Below are positions 1 to 6,057 of a stretch of 6,299 nt of DNA, piece by piece. A program made the translations under genes and the position numbers. The notes beneath the pieces were generated by a model that did no database searches, had not been told where the DNA came from, and saw nothing but the letters and a program-made list of their open reading frames with translations. Source of the stretch: Alphaproteobacteria bacterium (GTDB taxonomy: Bacteria > Pseudomonadota > Alphaproteobacteria > UBA8366); contig JABJCS010000328.1 of the NCBI GenBank assembly GCA_018665505.1, forward strand, positions 1 to 6,299, written 5' to 3'. Numbering within the stretch: position 1 is the stretch's first letter; every line of letters begins with the position of its first letter.

Positions 1-1
1 G

Positions 2-322
2 CTAAAGCCGGAGCGCATGCGCGCCAATCTCGACCTGACCGACGGCTTAATCATGGCGGAGCCGATGATGCTGGCGCTCGGTGAGCATGTCGGCCGACAA
101 GAGGCCCACGATGTCGTCTATGACGCCGCGCAAGCCGCTGCCGTCGGGAGCGAGACTTTCGACGATCTTCTTGCGGCAGACGCGCGCGTCACGGGGCATC
201 TCACACCAACGCAGATAGAAGCCCTTCTCGACCCGACCGCCTATACCGGTCTGTGTTCGAAGATGGCGGAGGAGCAAGCACAGCGGGCGCGCGGATTGGC
301 GAAAGATCTCGCCGGCGCGTGA
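2..322 (+). CDS. C-terminal part of a PcaB/PurB-like lyase (fumarase/aspartase superfamily), 5' truncated by the window
   Basis: The reading frame is open from the left edge and ends at a TGA at 320-322. The visible 106 residues match the C-terminal end of the fumarase/aspartase superfamily. They include the helix segment PERMRANLDLTDGLIMAE, then GRQEAHDVVYDAA, and near the end LLDPTAYTGL. This combination is typical of 3-carboxy-cis,cis-muconate cycloisomerase (PcaB, protocatechuate branch of the beta-ketoadipate pathway) and related adenylosuccinate-lyase-like proteins. It is less like true PurB. The superfamily signature loop lies upstream of the window, so the substrate cannot be decided. 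The Met codon at 17 is internal, because the frame and the homology continue upstream of it. The enzyme would be a cytosolic homotetramer by family knowledge. No clear terminator follows; the promoter of the next gene begins within a few bases of the stop. Confidence 0.85.
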   Translation, partial: LKPERMRANLDLTDGLIMAEPMMLALGEHVGRQEAHDVVYDAAQAAAVGSETFDDLLAADARVTGHLTPTQIEALLDPTAYTGLCSKMAEEQAQRARGLAKDLAGA

Positions 323-328
323 CTGCCG

Positions 329-357
329 CTGGCACTCCCGAAGGGCTGTGTTAGAAT
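329..357 (+). promoter_or_regulatory. Sigma70-type extended -10 promoter for the secreted six-cysteine protein
   Basis: A -35-like hexamer CTGGCA (329-334, four of six consensus bases) is followed by a 17-base spacer. Then comes TAGAAT (352-357, five of six), preceded by TG at 349-350, which gives an extended -10. Transcription would begin near 364, leaving a leader of about 36 bases before the ATG at 400. The call is by eye; spacing and hexamers are seen in the sequence, activity is inferred. Confidence 0.55.
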
Positions 358-390
358 CCGATGATTCGTCAGCGAATACCCTTTCTATCC

Positions 391-396
391 GGAGGT
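391..396 (+). promoter_or_regulatory. Shine-Dalgarno sequence deciding the start at 400
   Basis: GGAGGT lies just before the ATG at 400, with a short spacer. The alternative in-frame ATG at 361 has no such site and sits only four bases after the predicted -10 hexamer, so it would be at or upstream of the transcription start. Confidence 0.7.
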
Positions 397-399
397 TTA

Positions 400-819
400 A
401 TGTTTCGTCTTTTTCTCGCCGTCCCCGTTCTGATCTTTCTGATGGCGGATGCTAACGCCAAAGCGCCCGGAATTTGTGAGGGCATTTTCGTCAAGGCCGC
501 GAAGGTGAAATCGAAAACCATCAAGTTCAAGACGAAGAAATTGGCCTGCCGAAGCCTTCGCGACGGACCCAAGGGATTTCAGCTACAATGTTTCAGCAAG
601 CGCGACGTTCGCGTGGCGGCAGATCGGACGGCGGTCGGATTGACGGGATGCCTGACCTCGGCCGGATTCTCCGAGTCGACCCAAGGTAAAAACGAACGCA
701 TGACGATTAAGGAACTCCGCCATGCCAAGCAAGGCATTCTCTGTACCTTGATCAACAGTGCCAAAGAGGCCGGTCCCGATGGCTGGTCCGTGAAAATGAA
801 ATGCTTCGGACCGCGGTAA
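400..819 (+). CDS. Small secreted basic six-cysteine protein of unknown function
   Basis: The protein is 139 residues long from the ATG at 400, which is preferred to the ATG at 361 because of the GGAGG site and the promoter position. Residues 1-20 form a clear Sec signal peptide: a basic start, a hydrophobic core rich in Leu/Phe/Val/Ile, and an ANA cleavage motif before Lys21. The mature part is about 119 residues and strongly basic, with a Lys-rich stretch at 32-47. It has six cysteines (26, 50, 64, 84, 115, 135), which would allow three disulfides in the periplasm or outside the cell. Two sections resemble each other: Cys50 to Cys64-Phe with a GPKGF between, and Cys115 to Cys135-Phe with a GPDGW between. 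This suggests a duplicated three-cysteine unit. I do not recognise a family. It appears monocistronic, with its own promoter, and ends 7 bases from the convergent metallopeptidase-like gene. Confidence 0.75.
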   Translation: MFRLFLAVPVLIFLMADANAKAPGICEGIFVKAAKVKSKTIKFKTKKLACRSLRDGPKGFQLQCFSKRDVRVAADRTAVGLTGCLTSAGFSESTQGKNERMTIKELRHAKQGILCTLINSAKEAGPDGWSVKMKCFGPR

Positions 820-826
820 ATTCCGG

Positions 827-1378
827 TTAAGACTTCAGCCGCAACGCGACCGCGTCCTCGACAAAGAAGGGACGGTGCGGCTGAAATCGGAATTGACGTT
901 CCAATTCATACGCGTCTCGCTCCAACGGTATCGCAAAATAATCTATGCCGTTTGACGCCCAGCCCTCGATATATCGGCGCATGAACCCTTCGACGCCGAG
1001 CTGGCGATATTGCACCACATGGACACATTCGTGGAACAGCAAGGAGACCAAATCGGTGTCCTCGAAATAGGCGTCCGACAAGATAACCGTATCGACGAAG
1101 GTAATCCCTGCCATTTGCGAGAAATCGAGCGGTTTCTTCGCCGCTAAACTATCCTGCACGAATCCCAGAAAATCCGGATTGTCGATTTGCGGGACATGGC
1201 GAAAGCGAACTTCCGCCAATGTCTCTTCCTTGAAAAAGGGGGCAATGAAACTGCATTCCGGCTGCGGCAGAGCAAAGGCACCCGGGCGGAATGCATTGCG
1301 TTGCAATTCCACCCAATCGACAGCCTTCTCGACGAGACTGTCGATGAGTGCGGTCGCTCTGTGATTTAGCCGGAACAT
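827..1378 (-). CDS. Small soluble HExxH zinc-metallopeptidase-like protein
   Basis: This 183-residue protein has no signal peptide or membrane segment. Its centre holds the zinc-binding motif HECVH (residues 116-120) in the context LLFHECVHVVQYRQLG, with an Asp/Glu-rich PLERDAYELE segment (151-160) about 30 residues later. A Glu there could be the third zinc ligand, as in gluzincin-type peptidases. The His-rich motif followed by VVQ resembles DUF4157-like and related bacterial HExxH proteins, but I cannot assign it to a named family or a substrate. It begins 23 bases after the crotonase gene on the same strand, so it is probably the last gene of that operon. The ATG at 1378 has only a weak G-rich upstream site (GGGG), compatible with translational coupling. 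Zinc binding is inferred from the motif; proteolytic activity is unproven. Confidence 0.75.
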   Translation of the reverse strand: MFRLNHRATALIDSLVEKAVDWVELQRNAFRPGAFALPQPECSFIAPFFKEETLAEVRFRHVPQIDNPDFLGFVQDSLAAKKPLDFSQMAGITFVDTVILSDAYFEDTDLVSLLFHECVHVVQYRQLGVEGFMRRYIEGWASNGIDYFAIPLERDAYELERQFRFQPHRPFFVEDAVALRLKS

Positions 1379-1401
1379 GGCAGAGCCCCGATTTCCCCCG
1401 C

Positions 1402-2196
1402 TTAGCTTCCGGAAAAGACCGGCGAGCGTTTTTCCATAAACGCCTCACGGCCTTCCTTGTAGTCATTGCTGTCGAAACACATCTTCGACAGGCGTTTGAT
1501 CTCGTCGTAATCGCGATCTTCCTTATCGGTCAGTATTTGGCCGATGGTGTATTTCGACGCATTGATCGAGAGCGGCGCATTGCGGCAAATCGCATCCGCA
1601 ACCTCACGCACGGTCGATTCGAGATCGTCGAGCGGGACGGCACGATTTATCAGACCGATGCGCTGTGCTTCCTCGGGCTCAACACGGCGCGCGGTGAACA
1701 TGATTTCGCTGGCCAATGCCGGGCCGACCAAATGTACCAGCTTGTGCAATCCATCGAAGCCGTAGGCAATGCTGAGCCGCGCCGCCGGAATACCGAATTG
1801 CGAATCGTTGCTGGCGAAGCGCATGTCCGCGGCCATCGCGACCGCCATACCACCACCCAGGCAATAGCCTTGGATCATCGCGATCAACGGTTTCTTCACC
1901 GCCAATAGCCGGGCCCGGGCTCCTTCGGAGATACGGGCATATTCGGCGGCCGCTTCGGCGTTGTTGCGGCGTTCCGAAAATTCGGAAATATCGGCGCCGG
2001 AGACAAAAGCCTTATCGCCTGCACCCTTCATCACGATAACCTTGATGGCATCGTCGGACTCGAATTCATCGAGGATCGCTTCCACCGCCGACCACATTTC
2101 CAGCGCCATGGCGTTGCGCCGTGCGGGATTATTGAAGGTCATCCAGCCGACGCCGCCTTCTTTTTCGCCAATCATCTTTTCCGTATTGAGTTGCAT
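1402..2196 (-). CDS. Crotonase-superfamily protein (annotated type enoyl-CoA hydratase) lacking both hydratase glutamates
   Basis: The protein has 264 residues, the normal length for a single-domain crotonase. The oxyanion-hole motifs are present: AFVSGADISEF (63-73) and QGYCLGGGMAVAMAADMRFA (109-128). The two acid/base residues of enoyl-CoA hydratase (Glu144 and Glu164 of rat mitochondrial enzyme) align with Ala118 and Ala138, so simple water addition by the classical mechanism is unlikely. The following segment, around Tyr145 in LSIAYGFDGLHKL, resembles the equivalent part of E. coli methylmalonyl-CoA decarboxylase, whose Tyr140 lies in a similar position. Other crotonase reactions (decarboxylation, isomerisation, thioester hydrolysis) are therefore possible. 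The ATG at 2196 has an AAGGA site a few bases upstream. It lies 34 bases downstream of the CoA-transferase gene and 23 bases upstream of the metallopeptidase-like gene, in one apparent operon. It acts in the cytosol on CoA thioesters, by family knowledge. Confidence 0.9.
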   Translation of the reverse strand: MQLNTEKMIGEKEGGVGWMTFNNPARRNAMALEMWSAVEAILDEFESDDAIKVIVMKGAGDKAFVSGADISEFSERRNNAEAAAEYARISEGARARLLAVKKPLIAMIQGYCLGGGMAVAMAADMRFASNDSQFGIPAARLSIAYGFDGLHKLVHLVGPALASEIMFTARRVEPEEAQRIGLINRAVPLDDLESTVREVADAICRNAPLSINASKYTIGQILTDKEDRDYDEIKRLSKMCFDSNDYKEGREAFMEKRSPVFSGS

Positions 2197-2230
2197 ATCG
2201 CTTCCTTATTTAAAGTGTCGTGCCGCGTCG

Positions 2231-3430
2231 TCAGACGATATCGCGCGACTTCATGTCTGAAATTTGATCTTCGCCATAGCCAAGATCGGCCAGGATCGAA
2301 TCCGTGTGTTCGCCAAGTTCCGGGACCGGCAAGCGGAATTCCTCGGGCTCGGGCGTCTTGGTCAGGTTGATCGCCTGCCCCACGAGTTTTATATCGCCAA
2401 GTTCCGGATGATGTTGGGTCTTCGCCATTTTCAGGTGCTCTACCTGCGGATCGGCGAAGACCTGATCGACCGAATAAATCGGCCCGCACGGCACACCGAC
2501 CTCGTTCAACAGATCGACCCAATGCTGGCTCGGCTCCTGGCTGATCCGCTCGTTGATGATTTTATTCAATGCATCCCGGTTATCCGAACGCCCGCCAGCC
2601 TTGGCAAAATCCGGATCTTCGACTAGACGCTCCAGACCGACCGCACCGCAAAACCGCTCGAACAGAACCTGTCCCGATGCGGCGATATTAATATGCCCGT
2701 CGGCGGTTTCGAAAACGCCGGTCGGAATGCTGGTCGGATGATTGTTGCCCGCCTGTTTCGGCACGTCGCCATCGACCAGATAGCGCGACGCCTGGAAATC
2801 CATCATCTGGATCATCGATTCGAGCAGCGATGTATGGACCCACTGCCCTTCGCCCGTCACCTCGCGATCCAGCAACGCTATCAGCGTCGCTTGCGCCAAG
2901 AACATGCCCGCCGTCAGATCACAAATCGGAATGCCGACCCGGACGGGACCCTGCCCCGGCATGCCGGTGACACTCATCAGGCCGCCGAGACCTTGGGCGA
3001 TCTGGTCAACGCCGGGCCGTTTGCCGTAGGGGCCATCCTGGCCAAAACCGGCAATGCTGGCATAGACGATGCGCGGGTTGACCTTGGCGCAGGGCTCGTA
3101 GTCAATCCCGAGGCGATGCTTCACGGCCGAGCGGTAATTCTCGACGATGACATCCGCCTTTTCGACCAATTGGAAGAAGATTTTCTTACCTTCTTCGGTT
3201 TTCAGATTGATCGTTAGGCTGCGCTTGTTGCGGTGGAGGTTCTGAAAATCGAACCCATGCCGGGCGCCGATGATGCCGCCTTTATCTTTGTTTATGCGGT
3301 CGGGCGCTTCAATTTTGATGACATTGGCACCCCAGTCGCCGAGTTGTCGCACGCAAGTCGGGCCCGCCCGATGTGCCGTAAGATCTAAAACCGTAAACCG
3401 CGAAAGCGGCAATCTGCCATTGCTTGTCAT
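2231..3430 (-). CDS. Class III CoA-transferase (CaiB/BaiF family)
   Basis: This family moves CoA from an acyl-CoA donor to a carboxylic acid through an aspartyl-acyl intermediate, in the cytosol, usually as an interlocked dimer. From the ATG at 3430 the protein has 399 residues, the usual family length. Recognisable features are the N-terminal TVLDLTAHRAGP region (13-24), LGDWGANVIKIE (30-41), the VIVENYR segment (94-100), and GFGQDGPYGKRPGVDQIAQG (128-147). The family's catalytic Asp is predicted to be Asp171 in IPICDLTAG. A TTG at 3484 would add 18 residues that look unlike the family, so the ATG is preferred; its upstream site is weak (TTGGGG). The gene heads a minus-strand operon with the crotonase and the HExxH protein. 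It is divergent from the alcohol dehydrogenase. Substrate unknown: the family includes carnitine, formyl, bile-acid, mesaconyl and aryl-succinate transferases. Confidence 0.92.
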   Translation of the reverse strand: MTSNGRLPLSRFTVLDLTAHRAGPTCVRQLGDWGANVIKIEAPDRINKDKGGIIGARHGFDFQNLHRNKRSLTINLKTEEGKKIFFQLVEKADVIVENYRSAVKHRLGIDYEPCAKVNPRIVYASIAGFGQDGPYGKRPGVDQIAQGLGGLMSVTGMPGQGPVRVGIPICDLTAGMFLAQATLIALLDREVTGEGQWVHTSLLESMIQMMDFQASRYLVDGDVPKQAGNNHPTSIPTGVFETADGHINIAASGQVLFERFCGAVGLERLVEDPDFAKAGGRSDNRDALNKIINERISQEPSQHWVDLLNEVGVPCGPIYSVDQVFADPQVEHLKMAKTQHHPELGDIKLVGQAINLTKTPEPEEFRLPVPELGEHTDSILADLGYGEDQISDMKSRDIV

Positions 3431-3445
3431 TGTAAAGCGCCCCAA

Positions 3446-3456
3446 GTTTCCGAAAC
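3446..3456. promoter_or_regulatory. Possible operator: 11-bp palindrome GTTTC-C-GAAAC
   Basis: Two perfect 5-base arms around one central base lie 15 bases upstream of the CoA-transferase ATG, within the divergent intergenic region. The position suits a repressor site for the minus-strand operon. The palindrome is short, no regulator gene is adjacent, and chance occurrence is quite possible. Confidence 0.25.
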
Positions 3457-3589
3457 CCGACCGGGTCCATTTTGCATGTCCCAAACATATAGGCCAGCAA
3501 CCGTGCTGACACAGCCGGTGCCAGCCCTAGATGGTTAAGAAACTGGCTGAAACCTACCACACAAAGTCTTTAACCGGGAGAACGGGGCA

Positions 3590-4606
3590 ATGAAAGCGAT
3601 TGTATTTCTAGGTGAGCGGAAACTGGAATTGATGGATGTCCCGGACCCGACACCAGGCCCGGACGAAGTCGTGATCGAAATTAAGGCATCGGGTATGTGC
3701 GGCAGCGATTTGCATCAATATCGCGGACCCAAGAAAGACACACTGAACATTGCCGGCCACGAGCCCTGCGGCGTTATCGCGGCGGTCGGCACAGGCGTGC
3801 CGGAAGCCTTGGCCAAGGTCGGCGATCGGGTGATGGACCATCACTATAGCGGCTGCGGCGTCTGTAAGCATTGCGCGAGCGGTTGGTCGCAAATGTGTCT
3901 CGACGGCGCCATCGTATACGGCGGAGTAGGCGACGGTGCCCACGCCAAGTATATGAAAGCCCCGGCGCACACGATCGTCAAATTGCCGGACGCCCTCTCC
4001 TTCAAGACCGGCGCGGCCATCTCGTGCGGCACCGGAACGGCCTATGGCGCGCTGAAGCGCGTCGACCTCGCCGGTGACGAAACCATCGCGATATTCGGGC
4101 AAGGTCCGGTCGGGCTCAGCGCCACGCAATTGGCGAAAGCCATGGGCGCGCGGGTGATTGCTCTCGACATTAGCGCGGACCGCCGCGAGCTCGCCAAGCA
4201 GTTCGGCGCCGACGAAGTCATCGACCCGATGTCGAACGATGTGGTCGATGCCATCCGCGAACTCACGCATGGCGAAGGCGCTCAGAAAACTCTCGATTGC
4301 AGTTCTAATCCAGAGGCACGCCGGGCCGCCGTGCAATCGGTCAGAACATGGGGCACGGCCTGCTTTGTCGGAGAGCGCGGCGATGTCACGCTCGACGTGT
4401 CGAACGACTTGCTCCGCCGTCAAGTAACGCTCGTCGGCTCCTGGACGTTCAGCAAGAACGGGCAAGCGGATTGCGCAGAGTTCGTTGCTGACCGGAAGAT
4501 CGATGTGGATTCACTGTTCACCCATGAGTTTACCCTCGATCAAGCGGAAGAAGCCTATAAGCTGTTCGACACTCAGACGACCGGCAAGGGCGTCTTTTTG
4601 ATGTAA
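3590..4606 (+). CDS. Zinc-dependent medium-chain alcohol dehydrogenase
   Basis: The 338-residue protein has the two domains of the MDR family. In the N-terminal GroES-like domain, the predicted catalytic zinc ligands are Cys37 (MCGSD), His57 (GHEP) and Cys146 (ISCGTGTAYGAL). The structural zinc ligands are Cys89, Cys92, Cys95 and Cys103. The Rossmann domain carries GQGPVG (170-175), and Asp193 at the end of the second strand (ALDIS) predicts NAD rather than NADP. It would oxidise an alcohol to an aldehyde or ketone, or the reverse, in the cytosol. The ATG at 3590 is preceded by GGGAG (3576-3580) at 9 bases spacing. It is divergent from the CoA-transferase operon with 159 bases between, so the two may be co-regulated. 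All key residues are present. The substrate is not evident; polyol, threonine and branched secondary alcohols are all handled by relatives. Confidence 0.92.
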   Translation: MKAIVFLGERKLELMDVPDPTPGPDEVVIEIKASGMCGSDLHQYRGPKKDTLNIAGHEPCGVIAAVGTGVPEALAKVGDRVMDHHYSGCGVCKHCASGWSQMCLDGAIVYGGVGDGAHAKYMKAPAHTIVKLPDALSFKTGAAISCGTGTAYGALKRVDLAGDETIAIFGQGPVGLSATQLAKAMGARVIALDISADRRELAKQFGADEVIDPMSNDVVDAIRELTHGEGAQKTLDCSSNPEARRAAVQSVRTWGTACFVGERGDVTLDVSNDLLRRQVTLVGSWTFSKNGQADCAEFVADRKIDVDSLFTHEFTLDQAEEAYKLFDTQTTGKGVFLM

Positions 4607-4619
4607 CCTCGAAGATGAG

Positions 4620-4999
4620 GACAGCCCATTTCGCTGGTTGCGCCATTTTTCGATCGCGAGCGCGGCCGCCCTCTCATTATCGCGACCGTGTTATTGGCCA
4701 TCATTTGGCATCGTGAGGCGAGCGATCAGGCGATTACTGTAACCGAATAACAGAGTATTCACCTGGCCGAACTTATGATCAACGCTCTGGGCTCCGGCGC
4801 CGCGCCGCAGCCCGACATTGGGTTTGGAACACTTTTAAAGGAAAACCAATTCAATCGAGCTTATGAGGGCAGTGGCCTCGGTCTGTATCTCGTCAAATCC
4901 ATTGTCGAGCTACACGGCGGCGAGCTCATTCCCGACAGCGAGCCCGGTCGGGGCACAACAGTCACCATGTGGCTTCCGATCCAAGGGGTAAAAGATTAA
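4620..4999 (+). pseudogene. Remnant of a membrane sensor histidine kinase (frameshift, stop codon, large internal deletion)
   Basis: The C-terminal piece, about 4800-4999, has the ATP-binding lid of a HATPase domain: FNRAYEGSGLGLYLVKSIVE, then HGG, then EPGRGTTVTMWLP, ending at a TAA (4997-4999). Upstream, the same frame reads IIATVLLAIIWHREASDQ from 4676, a membrane helix and start of a sensor region, broken by a TAA at 4748-4750. Just before that, another frame (4620-4673) reads FRWLRHFSIASAAAL, a start typical of alphaproteobacterial membrane kinases. The two N-terminal pieces join with a one-base loss (or two-base gain) near 4671-4676. The rest of the sensor region, the phospho-accepting His domain and the N box are absent. 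A DIGFG at about 4817 may be a degenerate G1 box. No start codon begins the N-terminal frame. An ATG at 4775 could give a 74-residue peptide, but it would lack a complete kinase core. The recognition of the N-terminal part is less sure than that of the C-terminal part. Confidence 0.75.
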
Positions 5000-5907
5000 G
5001 GGGCCGTCGCTGGAATAATGGCTTCGCCCTTAATCAGACTACGATGCATTTCGCGGGGTTGAGTGTGATCGATTTTGCTGCGGGTATGCATGGTGCAACG
5101 ATTATCCCACATGATCGCGTCTCTCGGCTGCCAGACTTGCGTCCAAACAAACTTCGCCTGTTTGGCATGCGCCCATAATTCGTCGAGCAAGGCTTCGCTC
5201 TCATCTTGCGGCAACTCCACGATATAGCTCGACGGTGAGGCATACCGCCGACCTAGGTAAAGCGCATTACGCCCGCTATCCGGATGACGCCGGACCATTG
5301 GATGGGCGGGGCCCTCCACTTCCTCGCGCGTCGTCGGAATTTTCGCTGTCGGGCGGGCACCACCTGCGGTATTGCGGCTGTTGTCGTGGCGAATGTGAAG
5401 ATTGAGCAAGCGTTCCTTCATGGCCATTGGCAAAGCTTCGTAGGTCTCGTACTGATTTACGAAAGATGTGTCACCGCCGCCGTTGATCGGCACCTGAATG
5501 CCATAGAGGATGCTGCCTTTCGGTGGGTTATCGACATAGGAATTGTCGGTATGCCAGTACAACTCACTACTGCCGGTCCCCGAGTTTTCCTTCTCAGGAT
5601 TCCCATCCCTGTCGAGATTAGAAATAATCGTAATCCCCGGGAGATGCGAGACCCGGCCCGATTTCGTATCGTATCCGGCGTTAATGTAGTACTGACGCGA
5701 ACCTGCTACCTGAGAGCCACCGAAATCGTCGGCCAGCCGAACCAAATCTTCGTCCGACAAATCCTGGTCGCGAAAACGAACCACCAGATGATCGTTCCAT
5801 GCCTGCTTCACGAAGGCCCTATCGTCGTCGCTCAACGGTTTTGAGAAATCGATACCTTTAATATCCGCACCGAGCGCCGAGCCGCTGGGAATAACTTCGC
5901 GTGTCAT
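4996..5907 (-). CDS. TauD/TfdA-family Fe(II)/2-oxoglutarate-dependent dioxygenase
   Basis: The protein has 303 residues from the ATG at 5907, slightly longer than TauD. This start is chosen because GGAGG sits 8 bases upstream; an ATG at 5922 overlaps that site and would add only five residues. The metal-binding facial triad is visible as His119 and Asp121 (YWHTDNSY) and His274 (WDNRCTMH). Arg285 and Arg289 in the REMHRSLIKG segment have the TauD spacing from the distal His; Arg289 would bind the 2-oxoglutarate carboxylate. The enzyme would hydroxylate a substrate while converting 2-oxoglutarate and O2 to succinate and CO2, in the cytosol. Family members act on taurine, aryloxyacetates, alkyl sulfates, carnitine precursors and others, and nothing here selects one. 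Its stop codon overlaps the end of the kinase relic on the other strand. It is divergent from the second crotonase with 150 bases between. Confidence 0.93.
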   Translation of the reverse strand: MTREVIPSGSALGADIKGIDFSKPLSDDDRAFVKQAWNDHLVVRFRDQDLSDEDLVRLADDFGGSQVAGSRQYYINAGYDTKSGRVSHLPGITIISNLDRDGNPEKENSGTGSSELYWHTDNSYVDNPPKGSILYGIQVPINGGGDTSFVNQYETYEALPMAMKERLLNLHIRHDNSRNTAGGARPTAKIPTTREEVEGPAHPMVRRHPDSGRNALYLGRRYASPSSYIVELPQDESEALLDELWAHAKQAKFVWTQVWQPRDAIMWDNRCTMHTRSKIDHTQPREMHRSLIKGEAIIPATAP

Positions 5908-5915
5908 AATCGTTT

Positions 5916-5920
5916 CCTCC
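5916..5920 (-). promoter_or_regulatory. Shine-Dalgarno sequence deciding the dioxygenase start
   Basis: On the minus strand this reads GGAGG, 8 bases before the ATG at 5907. It overlaps the region just inside the alternative ATG at 5922, which makes the shorter start much more likely. Confidence 0.8.
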
Positions 5921-6047
5921 AAACCAAATTTACATACTTTCCAGTAATATTAGATTGGATTTAGAAATTCACAGTCATGATGCGGTCCTCGTTTTCCGCC
6001 ACTTGTCGGTCTATCTCTGTTCAAGGAACATTCGCCGCCAAGGGCTC

Positions 6048-6053
6048 AGGAGG
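6048..6053 (+). promoter_or_regulatory. Shine-Dalgarno sequence of the second crotonase
   Basis: A perfect AGGAGG lies 4 bases before the ATG at 6058. It supports this start for a gene whose 3' end is outside the window. Confidence 0.8.
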
Positions 6054-6057
6054 AAAC

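Larger units (their letters stand above)
5908..6057. promoter_or_regulatory. Divergent intergenic region with an AT-rich core
   Basis: This 150-base gap separates the minus-strand dioxygenase from the plus-strand crotonase and should hold both promoters. Roughly 5920-5970 is distinctly AT-rich compared with the genes. It contains the 8-base palindrome TAATATTA (5945-5952), loosely flanked by TCCA and TGGA. I found no convincing -35/-10 pair for either direction by eye. Confidence 0.4.

Noticed and set aside
1348..1908. A 186-residue plus-strand open frame opposite the crotonase.
   Set aside because: It is antisense to a well-supported crotonase, has no ribosome site or recognisable motif, and runs across the end of that gene.
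2693..3217. A 174-residue plus-strand open frame opposite the CoA-transferase.
   Set aside because: Shadow of a clear class III CoA-transferase; His/Arg-rich low-information translation and no motif.
3431..3484. An 18-residue N-terminal extension of the CoA-transferase from a TTG at 3484.
   Set aside because: The extension is unlike the family's N-terminus, the start codon is rare, and the ATG at 3430 gives the usual family length.
3608..4465. A 285-residue open frame on the minus strand opposite the alcohol dehydrogenase.
   Set aside because: The plus strand encodes a dehydrogenase with all zinc ligands and the Rossmann motif. The antisense translation shows no recognisable domain and has the composition of a high-GC shadow frame.
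4607..4620. CCTC-GAAGAT-GAGG inverted repeat just after the dehydrogenase stop, considered as a terminator.
   Set aside because: The stem is only four base pairs and no run of T follows, so an intrinsic terminator is not supported.
5284..5844. A 186-residue plus-strand open frame opposite the dioxygenase.
   Set aside because: The minus strand carries the full facial triad and arginine motif of a TauD-type enzyme; the antisense frame has none and no ribosome site.
5908..5922. A five-residue longer dioxygenase start at 5922.
   Set aside because: Its ATG overlaps the GGAGG that serves the ATG at 5907 at ideal spacing.
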